NCBI GenBank assembly: GCA_947600065.1
Contig: CANQFZ010000021.1
Coordinates: forward strand, 1 to 35,034
Reading direction: 5' to 3'
DNA: 35,034 nucleotides
Source of the DNA: an uncultured Clostridia bacterium
GTDB taxonomy: Bacteria; Bacillota; Clostridia; Oscillospirales; Ruminococcaceae
The position numbers and the translations under genes were made by a program. Positions within the stretch are counted from its first letter, which is position 1. The number at the start of each line of letters is the position of its first letter. Below, in pieces: positions 20,175 to 28,999 of this stretch. Under the pieces are notes generated by a model. It made no database searches and had not been told where the DNA came from. It saw only the letters and a program-made list of their open reading frames with translations.

Positions 20175-20719
20175 AAAGTTTTACAGAGCTTAGTAAGTTT
20201 ATTGCGCTCATTCTGCGGCATAAGCCCGAAACTATCGGCATTTCGCTCGACCGAAACGGTTGGGCAAGTGTAGATGAGCTTATGGACGGAATGAACCAAA
20301 GCGGACATTCAATTGATATGGATACGCTTATGGAAATAGTCCGTACCGACGAAAAGGGACGGTATTCCTTTAACGACGATAAGACAAAGATCCGCGCAAA
20401 TCAAGGTCACTCGATAAACGTTGATGTGGAGCTTAAAGAGACGATACCTCCCGAAACGCTTTATCACGGCACAGCCGAGCGTTTTTGCGAAGGCATACGA
20501 AAAGAAGGTCTTAAGCCTATGTCGCGGCTGTATGTTCATCTTTCAAAAGATGTCGAAACCGCCGTAAAAGTGGGTTCAAGACACGGGAAATGCGTTGTGT
20601 TTGCGGTTAAAACTGGGGAGATGTCAAGACAGGGATATAAGTTTTGGCTTTCGGAAAACGGCGTGTGGCTGACAAAAAATGTTCCGCCGATTTTTCTTGA
20701 AGAAATTGAAAAGAGGTAA
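20171..20719 (+). CDS. kptA: RNA 2'-phosphotransferase (KptA/Tpt1)
   Basis: Transfers an internal 2'-phosphate from RNA to NAD, releasing nicotinamide and ADP-ribose 1'',2''-cyclic phosphate. The 182-residue protein shows the family's catalytic Arg-His-Arg-Arg set: Arg16-His17 in LILRHKPE, Arg64 in DEKGRYSF and Arg119 in SRLYVHLS, plus LYHGT and the [11 protein letters not shown] region. In eukaryotes the enzyme finishes tRNA splicing; bacteria lack that pathway, so its natural substrate here is unknown. Its start overlaps the leuD stop (ATGA) and has almost no ribosome binding site, so it probably depends on coupled translation. Finding it inside a leucine operon is unusual. Confidence 0.93.
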   Translation: MKSFTELSKFIALILRHKPETIGISLDRNGWASVDELMDGMNQSGHSIDMDTLMEIVRTDEKGRYSFNDDKTKIRANQGHSINVDVELKETIPPETLYHGTAERFCEGIRKEGLKPMSRLYVHLSKDVETAVKVGSRHGKCVVFAVKTGEMSRQGYKFWLSENGVWLTKNVPPIFLEEIEKR

Positions 20720-20725
20720 GATCCA

Positions 20726-21808
20726 ATGGAAAAGAATATTGCAGTTATCAAAGGCGACGGCATAGGACCCGAAATAGTAACAGAGGCTATGAAGGTACTT
20801 GATAAGGTCGCAGAAAAATTCGGTCATAAGTTCAACTACGAACAGCTCCTTATGGGCGGTTGTTCTATAGACGCAAACGGCGTTCCGCTCACGGACGAAA
20901 CTATTGCCCGCTGTAAAGCGTCCGACGCTGTTTTAATGGGTTCGATAGGCGGTAATACTACCACTTCTCCGTGGTATAAACTCCCCGCAAATCTTCGCCC
21001 CGAGGCAGGGCTTTTAGGACTTCGCAAGGCATTAGGACTTTTCGCAAATCTTCGTCCTTGCGTGCTTTATAAACAGCTTTCGGAAGCTTGCCCGCTGAAA
21101 AAAGAAATAGCGGACAAGGGTTTTGATATGCTCATTATGCGCGAGCTTACGGGCGGACTTTATTTCGGCGAGAGAAAGACCGAAGAAGTAAACGGCGTTA
21201 TGACCGCGATCGACACGCTCAAATACGACGAAAACGAAATACGCAGAATTGCTAAAAAGGCGTTTGATGTTGCAATGCAGAGAAGAAAAAAGGTCACGAG
21301 CGTCGATAAGGCAAACGTCCTCGACAGCTCGCGCCTTTGGAGAAAAGTCGTAGAAGAAGTAGCAAAGGAATATCCCGAAGTTACTCTTGAACATATGCTC
21401 GTGGACAATTCTGCTATGCAGCTCGTAAAAGACCCCGCGCAGTTTGACGTTATGGTTACGGAAAATATGTTCGGAGATATCCTGTCGGACGAAGCGTCAA
21501 TGATTACGGGTTCTATCGGGATGTTGGCTTCCGCTTCAATGAACGAAACAAGTTTCGGACTTTACGAGCCGAGCGGCGGCTCTGCGCCCGATATTGCGGG
21601 ACAGAACAAAGCAAATCCCATAGCTACTATTCTTTCCGCCGCAATGATGATGCGTTATTCGTTCAAAATGGACAAAGAGGCAGACGCCGTTGAAAATGCC
21701 GTAAGCGGCGTTTTAGAAGCAGGCTATCGCACGGGCGACATCATGAGCGAGGGAATGAAGCTCCTGTCTTGCTCGGAAATGGGCGACAAAATAGCGGAAT
21801 TTGTCTGA
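20726..21808 (+). CDS. leuB: 3-isopropylmalate dehydrogenase
   Basis: Oxidatively decarboxylates 3-isopropylmalate to 2-oxoisocaproate with NAD. The 360-residue product has the beta-decarboxylating dehydrogenase signatures: [64 protein letters not shown] and the NAD-site [27 protein letters not shown] precedes the ATG, six bases after kptA. Last gene of the leucine set; no clear terminator follows before the glyA promoter. Confidence 0.96.
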   Translation: MEKNIAVIKGDGIGPEIVTEAMKVLDKVAEKFGHKFNYEQLLMGGCSIDANGVPLTDETIARCKASDAVLMGSIGGNTTTSPWYKLPANLRPEAGLLGLRKALGLFANLRPCVLYKQLSEACPLKKEIADKGFDMLIMRELTGGLYFGERKTEEVNGVMTAIDTLKYDENEIRRIAKKAFDVAMQRRKKVTSVDKANVLDSSRLWRKVVEEVAKEYPEVTLEHMLVDNSAMQLVKDPAQFDVMVTENMFGDILSDEASMITGSIGMLASASMNETSFGLYEPSGGSAPDIAGQNKANPIATILSAAMMMRYSFKMDKEADAVENAVSGVLEAGYRTGDIMSEGMKLLSCSEMGDKIAEFV

Positions 21809-21833
21809 ATTTTGGAAAAATTTAAAAAAGCGG

Positions 21834-21862
21834 TTGAAATAAAGTTGATTTTATGGTAAAAT
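21834..21862 (+). promoter_or_regulatory. glyA promoter
   Basis: TTGAAA (21834-21839), 17 bp, TAAAAT (21857-21862). The short leader holds a small hairpin GAGCA-AAAG-TGCTC but no glycine-riboswitch-like structure. Confidence 0.65.
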
Positions 21863-21920
21863 TATTCTGTGATGATTTGAGCAAAAGTGCTCGGTCAATT
21901 TCATGAAAAAGGAGATTTTT

Positions 21921-23174
21921 ATGTACAACGATTTGGTGGATACTATCGGCTTTCTCGGACAGTATGACAAGGAAGTTGCCGACGCAATGGGACTTGAGCT
22001 TGCGCGTCAGAAACGCAATCTTGAGCTTATTGCGAGCGAGAATATCGTTTCTCCCGCTGTTATGGCGGCAATGGGCAGCGTCCTTACAAACAAATATGCG
22101 GAGGGCTATCCCGGAAAGCGCTATTACGGCGGCTGTGAAAATGTCGATATTGTCGAGAATATCGCGATAGAGCGCGCGAAGAAGCTCTTCGGCGCGAAGT
22201 TTGCGAATGTCCAGGCACATTCGGGCGCGCAGGCAAACACGGCGGTCTATGTTGCGCTTTTACAGCCCGGCGATACCGTTATGGGAATGAGCCTCGCACA
22301 CGGCGGACACCTCACCCACGGTTCTCCCGTAAATATTTCGGGAAAGTATTTTAACTTCGTGCCTTACGGAACGAACGACGAGGGCTTTATCGACTACGAG
22401 GAGCTTTATAAGCAGGCTAATAAATGCAAGCCTAAGCTCATCGTCGCAGGCGCTTCGGCTTATCCCCGCGCAATTGATTTTGTAAAGCTTTCGCAGATAG
22501 CGCGAGCGGTCGGCGCATACCTTATGGTAGATATGGCGCACATCGCGGGTCTTGTTGCAACAGGACAGCATTTAAGCCCCGTTCCTTATGCCGATATAGT
22601 AACCACTACAACTCATAAAACTCTCCGCGGTCCTCGCGGCGGTCTTATTCTCACAAACAACGAGTATCTCGCAAAGAAAATAAATTCGGCTATCTTCCCC
22701 GGTACTCAGGGCGGACCTCTTATGCACGTCATAGCTGGAAAGGCAGTTTGCTTCGGTGAGGCGTTAAAACCCGAATTTAAGGCATACGGCGAGCAGATAG
22801 TAAAGAACGCAAAGGTCCTTGCGGATACTCTGCTCGAAAAGGGATTTGACCTTGTTTCGGGCGGCACGGATAACCACCTTATGCTTGTCGACTTGCGTCC
22901 GTTCAATATCACGGGCAAGGAGCTTGAAACAAAGCTCGACGAGGTCTACATCACCGTAAACAAAAACGCAATTCCGAACGATCCTCAAAAGCCCGCTTAT
23001 ACAAGCGGCGTCCGCATAGGAACTCCCGCTGTAACAACGAGAGGTCTTAAAGAGGACGATATGAAAATAATCGGCGAGTGCATTTATCTTGTAGCAAAGG
23101 ATTTCGAGGGCAACGCCGAAAAGGTTCGCTCTATGGTAACCGAGCTTACTAAGAAATACCCGCTTTACGAGTGA
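21921..23174 (+). CDS. glyA: Serine hydroxymethyltransferase
   Basis: A PLP enzyme that converts serine and tetrahydrofolate to glycine and methylene-tetrahydrofolate, the main one-carbon source for purine and thymidylate synthesis. Motifs: [43 protein letters not shown] and the PLP-lysine segment [13 protein letters not shown] (near residue 230). The ATG at 21921 has AAGGAGA at ideal spacing; the earlier in-frame ATG at 21903 overlaps that site. The 417-residue length is normal. The next gene starts within its stop codon. Confidence 0.97.
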   Translation: MYNDLVDTIGFLGQYDKEVADAMGLELARQKRNLELIASENIVSPAVMAAMGSVLTNKYAEGYPGKRYYGGCENVDIVENIAIERAKKLFGAKFANVQAHSGAQANTAVYVALLQPGDTVMGMSLAHGGHLTHGSPVNISGKYFNFVPYGTNDEGFIDYEELYKQANKCKPKLIVAGASAYPRAIDFVKLSQIARAVGAYLMVDMAHIAGLVATGQHLSPVPYADIVTTTTHKTLRGPRGGLILTNNEYLAKKINSAIFPGTQGGPLMHVIAGKAVCFGEALKPEFKAYGEQIVKNAKVLADTLLEKGFDLVSGGTDNHLMLVDLRPFNITGKELETKLDEVYITVNKNAIPNDPQKPAYTSGVRIGTPAVTTRGLKEDDMKIIGECIYLVAKDFEGNAEKVRSMVTELTKKYPLYE

Positions 23175-23725
23175 TGAAATATGATCTGAATTATGTTCGT
23201 GAGCTTTTCGCTTCGGGAGAACGCTTGAAATATGTGTTCTTTTGGAGCGGAAAGCCCGAATATGACCAAAGCGTTTCAAAGGCTTGTTTCAGTCAGTGGT
23301 GGGACTGCAAATTTACTGTTGACGGCGTGGAATACCATACCGCAGAGCAGTATATGATGTCTCAGAAAGCGCTGATGTTCGGTGATAAGAAAACGTTTTC
23401 GGAAATTATGTCTGCCAATCACCCTCACGAGTATCAAAAGCTCGGAAGAAAGGTTTCGGGTTTTGTTCAGAAGCTTTGGGACGAGAAATGCTGTCAGATC
23501 GTTATCGAGGGAAATATTGCCAAATTCTCGCAGAACGAGGATCTAAAGGCATTTCTTATCAATACGGGGAACAGAGTTCTTGTCGAAGCTTCTCCTCTTG
23601 ACAGGATATGGGGCATAGGTATGGCTGAAAACGATATTAACATTGAAAATCCGTTTTTTTGGAAGGGAACAAATTTTCTCGGTTTTGCGCTTATGGAAGT
23701 ACGCGACAGACTTTCGGAAATGTGA
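23174..23725 (+). CDS. NADAR family protein (YbiA-like)
   Basis: The NADAR superfamily includes N-glycosidases acting on riboflavin-pathway intermediates (YbiA) and members that remove ADP-ribose from guanine bases. The 183-residue protein shows the typical layout: FFWSGKPE near the start, FSQWWDCKFTVDGVEYHTAE, QYMMSQKALMFGD, LGRKVSGF, DRIWGIGM and a final GTNFLGFALMEVRD. Its ATG overlaps the glyA stop (TGATG). It precedes prs in the same direction. Whether it acts as a housecleaning enzyme for damaged riboflavin precursors or on ADP-ribosylated substrates cannot be told from sequence. Confidence 0.9.
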   Translation: MKYDLNYVRELFASGERLKYVFFWSGKPEYDQSVSKACFSQWWDCKFTVDGVEYHTAEQYMMSQKALMFGDKKTFSEIMSANHPHEYQKLGRKVSGFVQKLWDEKCCQIVIEGNIAKFSQNEDLKAFLINTGNRVLVEASPLDRIWGIGMAENDINIENPFFWKGTNFLGFALMEVRDRLSEM

Positions 23726-23769
23726 TGTTACTTCAAAGCGACAAAACGGATCGAAAGGGAAGGACAAAA

Positions 23770-24921
23770 ATGACGACTGTAAAAAACACAGAGGTTCTTT
23801 ATAAGGAATATAACGAGGTAGCCCCTCTCGGACTTATCGCGATGAACGGAACAGAGGAGCTTGCCCAGAGGATAAACGGCTATCTTACTAAATGGAGCAC
23901 CAGAAACGGAAAGCCGTCCTATAACTATATGATCGAGGCGGAATGTCCGAGATTTGCTTCGGGCGACGCAAAGGGACTTATCAAAAACACCGTCCGCGGA
24001 AAAGATCTGTTCATTCTTGTTGACGTGGGAAATTACAGCATAAAGTACAAGTATTTCGACAACGTGAACTATATGTCTCCCGACGACCATTATTCCGATT
24101 TAAAGCGCATAATACAGGCGGCTTCGGGAAAGCCGCACAGAATAAACGTAATTATGCCGCTTTTATATGGCGGAAGACAGCACAGACGCTCATACCGCGA
24201 GAGCCTTGACTGCGCGTTTATGCTCCAGGAATTACAGGATATGGGCGTAGAAAATCTTATCACGGTAGACGCTCACGACCCGCGCGTCTGCAACGCTATC
24301 CCGCTTATGGGCTTCGACAATGTCATACCGTCGTATCAGGTATTAAAATCAATGTTCAACGCCTTCCCCGACCTCGTTGTAGATAAAGACAACTTTATGA
24401 TAATCAGCCCAGACGAAGGCGCTCTGAACAGGAATATGTTCTACGCTTCCGTTTTGGGAGTAGAAATGGGAATGTTCTATAAGCGCCGTGATTATTCTAC
24501 GATAGTTAACGGCAGAAATCCGATAGTTGCACATGAATACCTTGGAACTTCCGTTGAGGGAAAGACGGTGTTTGTTGCGGACGACATTATTTCAAGCGGA
24601 GAGAGTATGCTCGAGGTAGCGCGTGAGCTTAAAAAGCGCAACGCAAAGCAGTTCTTTGCTTATGCGACATACGCTATCTTTACCAACGGTCTTGAAGAAT
24701 TTGATAAAGCGTATGAGCAGGGACTGATCGACGCCGTATTCGGAACTAATCTTACATACCGTTCTCCGGAGCTTAAAAAGCGCGAGTGGTTCAAAGAAGT
24801 TGACGTGTCAAAGTACATGGCGTACTTTATCGCTTCGTTAAATCATGACATCTCCGTCAGCAGTCTTATAGACCCCCATGCAAAAATAGACGCGCTTCTT
24901 GCGGAGCACAGAAAGAAATAA
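23770..24921 (+). CDS. prs: Ribose-phosphate pyrophosphokinase, divergent long form
   Basis: Makes PRPP from ribose-5-phosphate and ATP for nucleotide, NAD, histidine and tryptophan synthesis. Two phosphoribosyltransferase-fold halves are visible: VIMPLLYGGRQHRR and LITVDAHDPRVCNAIPLMGFDNVIPS in the first, and the PRPP-loop-like VFVADDIISSGESMLEVA in the second. At 383 residues it is longer than classical PRPP synthases (about 315), with insertions, and has VADDIISSGES where the common form has VDDIIDTGGT; this matches a clostridial variant class. The ATG at 23770 follows GGAAGG; the longer in-frame start at 23659 lies inside the NADAR gene. Confidence 0.85.
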   Translation: MTTVKNTEVLYKEYNEVAPLGLIAMNGTEELAQRINGYLTKWSTRNGKPSYNYMIEAECPRFASGDAKGLIKNTVRGKDLFILVDVGNYSIKYKYFDNVNYMSPDDHYSDLKRIIQAASGKPHRINVIMPLLYGGRQHRRSYRESLDCAFMLQELQDMGVENLITVDAHDPRVCNAIPLMGFDNVIPSYQVLKSMFNAFPDLVVDKDNFMIISPDEGALNRNMFYASVLGVEMGMFYKRRDYSTIVNGRNPIVAHEYLGTSVEGKTVFVADDIISSGESMLEVARELKKRNAKQFFAYATYAIFTNGLEEFDKAYEQGLIDAVFGTNLTYRSPELKKREWFKEVDVSKYMAYFIASLNHDISVSSLIDPHAKIDALLAEHRKK

Positions 24922-24922
24922 A

Positions 24923-26164
24923 ATGCCTCTTGCTGATAAAATACGTCCCGAAACGCTAAACGACGTTGTCGGGCAGCCTCACCTAATCGGTGAAAATAAA
25001 CCGCTTCTGAAAATTATAAATTCGGGAAAAATTCCGAATATGATTTTCTATGGTCCGTCGGGCGTAGGAAAGACAACTATCGCGCGCATAATCGCAAATT
25101 CCGCGAATATGCGGCTCCATAAGCTGAACGGAACTTCCGCTTCGACCTCGGATATAAAAGAAATAGTCGGCGAGATAAACACATTTCTCGGAAGCAACGG
25201 GATTTTGCTTTATCTTGACGAGATACAGTATCTCAATAAAAAACAGCAGCAAAGCCTTCTTGAATATATCGAGGACGGCTCTATAACGCTTATAGCCTCA
25301 ACAACGGAAAACCCTTATTTTTATATCTACAACGCTATATTGTCGCGCTGTACCGTTTTCGAGTTTAAACCCGTAGAACCCGCGGAGCTTGAAAAAGCGG
25401 TAAGGCGCGGATTTGCGGAGATGACGAAAGAAAACGGCGTAGATTATGAAGTTTCCGATGAAGCCGTAAATTACATTTGCCACGGCGTAGGCGGCGATGT
25501 GAGAAAGTGTCTTAATACCGTAGAGCTTTGCGCAATTTCGGCAGTTGACGGAAGGGTAGACCTTGAGCTTGCGAAAGAACTTACTCAGCGAAGCAATATG
25601 CGCTATGACCGCGACGGAGATCAGCATTATGATCTCTTGTCGGCATTGCAGAAATCAATAAGAGGTTCTGATGAAAATGCCGCGCTCCATTATGCCGCAA
25701 GGCTTATAGACGCGGGGGATATCATTTCGCTTTCAAGACGGCTTCTTGTAATAGCCGCAGAGGATATAGGGCTCGCTTATCCACAGGCTATCCCGATAGT
25801 AAAGGCTTGTGTTGACAGCGCTATGCAGCTTGGACTTCCCGAAGCGCGCATACCGCTCGGAGATGCGGTCATACTTCTTGCGACCTCGCCTAAGTCAAAC
25901 AGCGGATATAACGCCATAAACGAAGCGCTTGCGGACGTTAAGAACGGCGCTGTTGGAGATTTTCCGCGTCATTTGCAGAACAAGCATTGCGACGGGGAAG
26001 ACGCAGAGGTACGCGGTCAGAATTATCTTTATCCCCATGATTTTCCGAACCATTATGTTAAACAGCAGTATCTGCCCGATAATTTAAAGGACAGAGTATA
26101 CTACCATTTCGGCGATAACAAGCTGGAAAAAGCCGCAGAGGAATACTGGAAGAAAATAAAATAA
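24923..26164 (+). CDS. rarA: Replication-associated recombination protein A (RarA/MgsA)
   Basis: An AAA+ ATPase of the clamp-loader group that acts at stalled replication forks. It starts MPLADKIRPETLNDVVGQ and has Walker A FYGPSGVGKTTIARII, Walker B LLYLDEIQYLNKKQQQSLL, sensor region ASTTENPYFYIYNAILSRC and the C-terminal tetramerisation part (LPEARIPLGDAVILLATSPKSN, YLYPHDFPNHYVKQQYLPD). The 413-residue length is normal. The ATG begins two bases after the prs stop codon. It is the last gene of the plus-strand run and is followed by a terminator. Confidence 0.96.
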   Translation: MPLADKIRPETLNDVVGQPHLIGENKPLLKIINSGKIPNMIFYGPSGVGKTTIARIIANSANMRLHKLNGTSASTSDIKEIVGEINTFLGSNGILLYLDEIQYLNKKQQQSLLEYIEDGSITLIASTTENPYFYIYNAILSRCTVFEFKPVEPAELEKAVRRGFAEMTKENGVDYEVSDEAVNYICHGVGGDVRKCLNTVELCAISAVDGRVDLELAKELTQRSNMRYDRDGDQHYDLLSALQKSIRGSDENAALHYAARLIDAGDIISLSRRLLVIAAEDIGLAYPQAIPIVKACVDSAMQLGLPEARIPLGDAVILLATSPKSNSGYNAINEALADVKNGAVGDFPRHLQNKHCDGEDAEVRGQNYLYPHDFPNHYVKQQYLPDNLKDRVYYHFGDNKLEKAAEEYWKKIK

Positions 26165-26176
26165 TAAAATATAGAT

Positions 26177-26212
26177 TTTGGGCATTAAGTTTTCCTTAAT
26201 GCCCAAATTTTT
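26177..26212. terminator. Bidirectional terminator between rarA and the S1-domain gene
   Basis: A 13-bp stem (26177-26189 with 26195-26207) has a 5-nt loop and is flanked by a T run on the plus strand and T-rich sequence on the minus strand. It serves two convergent genes. Confidence 0.85.
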
Positions 26213-27144
26213 CATGTAAGCGTGAAATCAGTTTCAATTATTTTCGGACAATTCTCTGTTGAATACACCCACTTGTCAATATGCCCCGAGCTTATGAAAT
26301 AGTTCAGCTTGCTTTCGTGAGCGATATTTGTGTCCGCGGTGTTTACTATTATCAGCTTTATTTTCATCTTTTCGGGGATTATCGCCTTTATGTAAACGCT
26401 GATATGCTGATTTACGGTTATATTTGCGTGCGGCTCGGCAAGCCCCGCAAGATTTGGAGCAAGCTCCACAAAAACGCCGTATTCTTCTATAGAGCGCGCT
26501 ATGCCCGTGACAGTCTCTCCGTTTTCAAAAAGCGCGGCATTCTGTTTCCATGTCCCTAAAAGTTCCTTGTGAGAAAGGAATATCCTGTTGTTGTCGAGCG
26601 CTTTTACGACTGCCTTTATGTCCATTCCGACAGCGAACCTGTCGGACGGGTGAGATATCCTTGAAACAGATATAAGGTCTATCGGAATAAGCGAGGGTAT
26701 CCCGCAGCCCACGTCTACAAAACACCCGAATTGTTCGAGATGAGTGACCCTTGCGTTTATAACGTCGCCCGGAGAAAGCTTTCGGATATATTCGGAAAGA
26801 CAGCGCTCCTGTGCTTCTTTTCTTGATAATATCGCACATTCGTTTCCGAACTCGTCTTTTGTCACCCCTCTGACTGTAAAACATACGGGCTTGTTTACTC
26901 TCGAAATAAGAGCAATGTCTTTTGTCGAACCGTCTGAGATCCCGACTGCGCCCTCTTCACGGGGAATTATACCGCGAATCTTTCCAAGATCAACTATGAG
27001 ATTGTGCCTGCTGTCACATACTATACACGGCGCTTCGAGAATTTCTCCTGTCTTTATACAGTTATATATTGCGTCCTTTGATGTGATCTTCGCAATATTT
27101 TCGGGTGTGTTTAAAAGAAAGCCCTCGGGCATATATTCGGTCAT
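26212..27144 (-). CDS. S1-domain RNA-binding protein
   Basis: A 310-residue protein with repeated OB-fold S1 motifs: a degenerate first one (ILEAPCIVCDSRHNLIVDLG, about residues 35-100), a clear second one (GDVINARVTHLEQFGCFVDV, about 125-195) and a third (GETVTGIARSIEEYGVFVEL, about 208-270). It resembles ribosomal protein S1-like proteins of Clostridia, and its place beyond divIC recalls yabR of Bacillus. An mRNA-binding or translation role is likely; the target is unknown. ACGGAGG lies ahead of the ATG and overlaps a set of inverted repeats that could fold over it. Confidence 0.85.
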   Translation of the reverse strand: MTEYMPEGFLLNTPENIAKITSKDAIYNCIKTGEILEAPCIVCDSRHNLIVDLGKIRGIIPREEGAVGISDGSTKDIALISRVNKPVCFTVRGVTKDEFGNECAILSRKEAQERCLSEYIRKLSPGDVINARVTHLEQFGCFVDVGCGIPSLIPIDLISVSRISHPSDRFAVGMDIKAVVKALDNNRIFLSHKELLGTWKQNAALFENGETVTGIARSIEEYGVFVELAPNLAGLAEPHANITVNQHISVYIKAIIPEKMKIKLIIVNTADTNIAHESKLNYFISSGHIDKWVYSTENCPKIIETDFTLT

Positions 27145-27153
27145 TTTTTACCT

Positions 27154-27195
27154 CCGTCAAATAAATTCAGATATTTATTTGTATGATTTTGACGG
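27154..27195 (-). promoter_or_regulatory. Nested inverted repeats in the leader of the S1-domain gene
   Basis: CCGTCAAA/TTTGACGG (27154-27161, 27188-27195) and CAAATAAA/TTTATTTG (27158-27165, 27174-27181) share bases, so only one pairing can form fully. The outer arm touches the ribosome binding site. Possible control of translation; inference only. Confidence 0.4.
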
Positions 27196-27210
27196 GGGAT
27201 TTATTACAAA

Positions 27211-27244
27211 TAGAGGTAAGAGATTAGAGGTAAGAGGTAAGAAT
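27211..27244. repeat. Heptanucleotide tandem repeat, inverted orientation
   Basis: On the minus strand: TTACCTC, TTACCTC, TAATCTC, TTACCTC, the same unit as at 10009-10036 but in the other orientation. The rest of the 260-bp gap between the S1 gene and cls holds the repeats and hairpins listed here and no gene. Confidence 0.75.
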
Positions 27245-27283
27245 TTATGGCGAAAGGCTGTCCGCTGAATTTAATGAATAAAG

Positions 27284-27311
27284 AGAGGTAAGGGGTCAAG
27301 CTCTTACCTCT
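27284..27311. repeat. Inverted pair of heptamer-type units
   Basis: AGAGGTAAG and CTTACCTCT face each other across 10 bp and can form a hairpin. They are followed by AGAAGGGC, also seen after the heptamer array at the window's right end (14 bases identical, 27306-27319 and 35008-35021). Confidence 0.7.
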
Positions 27312-27367
27312 AGAAGGGCGGGTGCAGGGCGAGTGTGCGTTATTGAAAGAAATTAAGTTTTAGAGAT

Positions 27368-27397
27368 AAGAGGCTGGAGTTTACACCCCAGCCTCTT
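27368..27397 (-). terminator. Probable cls terminator
   Basis: The 10-bp arms AAGAGGCTGG/CCAGCCTCTT surround a 10-nt loop, six bases after the cls stop. The U tract is weak, so termination is likely but not certain. Confidence 0.6.
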
Positions 27398-27403
27398 CAT
27401 TTG

Positions 27404-28939
27404 TCACATTAGCGGCGCCAAAAGCCTTAAAAACATTCTGCCTATACGAACAAAAAAGTTTTCTTTCAGACATTGTTCATATGTTATCTCTTTACATTCT
27501 TCAAGCGTCTTTAAAAAGTCGGCTTTAATGTCGGCTATACATGAGGTCTTATACATCCATGCCGCACATTCAAAGTGCAGGTAAAGACTTCTGAAATCAA
27601 GATTTATTGTACCTACAACGCCGAAATTATCATCACACACAAAGTTTTTCGCATGAATAAAACCCGGAGTATATTCATATATCCTCACTCCGAATTTTGT
27701 GAGTATCCTGTAGTATGCTTTCGTGACGCAGTGTACATACCATTTGTCGGGGATATGCGGCGTAATTATCCTAACGTCTACTCCGCTTTTAGCCGCAAGT
27801 ATAAGCGCGCTCTGCATTTCGTTGTCTATGATAAGATAGGGAGTAGTTATATAAACATACCTTTTCGCGGAGTTTACAATGTTCATATAGACGTTTTCGC
27901 CAACAGGTTCGTTGTCAAGCGGGCTGTCAGTAAACGGAACAATAAAACCGTTTTCATTTTCATCAATACATTCGGGAGCATACTTTGCGGGATCTTCTTC
28001 GGTGTTTGTGAGAAAGTTCCACATTGTAAGGAACATCAGCGTAAAGCTCCAGACAGCTTGTCCCTTTATCATAACTGCCGAGTCTTTCCAGTGACCGTGT
28101 TTTTCATAGCGGTTTATATATTCGTCCGCAAGATTTACACCGCCCGTAAAGGCAGTATTTCCGTCTATTATCAGTATTTTTCTGTGGTCGCGGTTGTTCA
28201 TCTTTGTTGATAAGATCGGTCTGAATTTATTGAACACCCTGCATTTAACGCCTTTCTTTTCAAGCTCCTGGTCATACTTATATGGGAGCGTCAGAAGGCA
28301 GCCTATGTCATCGTATATAAGCCTAACGTCAACGCCTTCTCCCGCTTTCCTCACAAGGATATCAAGTATCGTATTCCACATTTCGCCTTCGCTGATAATG
28401 AAATATTCAAGGAAAATAAATTTCTCGGCTTTTTCAAGTTCTTCTGTCATTGCTTTGAATTTATCTTCTCCCGTTGGAAAATATTCAGCGTCTGAATTTT
28501 CATAAACGGGATATCCGCCGAATTTAAAAAGATAGTCGGCTTGTTTTCTCGCGGGTTCGTTTATTCCCGAAAGGTTGTTTACTATATCCTCGTTTTGCTT
28601 TAAGATCTTGCGTTCTTCTTTTTGATAAAAGTTCATTTTCTTTCTCAGTCTTTCACCCGAACGGCTGTAACCGAAAAAGATATAGAACATAACGCCGAAA
28701 ATAGGGAACGTAAGGATCGTCAATATCCATGCGATCTTATAGCTCGGATTTATGTCGGAGTTTACAATAAAAAACGAGATAACTACTCCTATCCCCTGAA
28801 AGACAAGGAAAGAGTAGTTATAAAGTGTTCCGAGCTCCCAGAACAAAGACATGAGATATATTATCTGAAGCAGAATGCCTACAATACAGACAAACGCCCT
28901 TGTAAATATCTTCTTCAGAAGCTTCTTGATAAAATTCAT
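27404..28939 (-). CDS. cls: Cardiolipin synthase (phospholipase D type)
   Basis: Condenses phosphatidylglycerol to cardiolipin at the membrane. The 511-residue protein has an N-terminal membrane part with about three hydrophobic segments (first AFVCIVGILLQIIYLMSLFW; third AWILTILTFPIFGVMFYIFF) and two PLD catalytic motifs: HRKILIIDGNTAFTGG (near residue 250) and HAKNFVCDDNFGVVGTINLD (near residue 429). The ATG at 28939 follows AAAGAGG by five bases; the in-frame ATG at 28954 overlaps that site. It lies after divIC on the same strand, but a terminator-like hairpin ends right at its ribosome binding site. Confidence 0.95.
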   Translation of the reverse strand: MNFIKKLLKKIFTRAFVCIVGILLQIIYLMSLFWELGTLYNYSFLVFQGIGVVISFFIVNSDINPSYKIAWILTILTFPIFGVMFYIFFGYSRSGERLRKKMNFYQKEERKILKQNEDIVNNLSGINEPARKQADYLFKFGGYPVYENSDAEYFPTGEDKFKAMTEELEKAEKFIFLEYFIISEGEMWNTILDILVRKAGEGVDVRLIYDDIGCLLTLPYKYDQELEKKGVKCRVFNKFRPILSTKMNNRDHRKILIIDGNTAFTGGVNLADEYINRYEKHGHWKDSAVMIKGQAVWSFTLMFLTMWNFLTNTEEDPAKYAPECIDENENGFIVPFTDSPLDNEPVGENVYMNIVNSAKRYVYITTPYLIIDNEMQSALILAAKSGVDVRIITPHIPDKWYVHCVTKAYYRILTKFGVRIYEYTPGFIHAKNFVCDDNFGVVGTINLDFRSLYLHFECAAWMYKTSCIADIKADFLKTLEECKEITYEQCLKENFFVRIGRMFLRLLAPLM

Positions 28940-28950
28940 AAAAACCTCTT

Positions 28951-28979
28951 TCAAAACAAAAACAGCCTTTAGAGGCTGT
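28951..28979 (-). terminator. divIC terminator abutting the cls ribosome binding site
   Basis: On the minus strand the stem ACAGCCT/AGGCTGT has a short loop and is followed by TTTTTGTTTTG. The T tract ends where the cls AAAGAGG begins, which leaves no room for a separate cls promoter after it. Confidence 0.8.
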
Positions 28980-28999
28980 CGTTGTTTTAAGTTTTCTTA

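Noticed and set aside
21863-21920. Glycine riboswitch before glyA
   Set aside because: The leader is about 50 nt with one small hairpin; far too short for the riboswitch fold.
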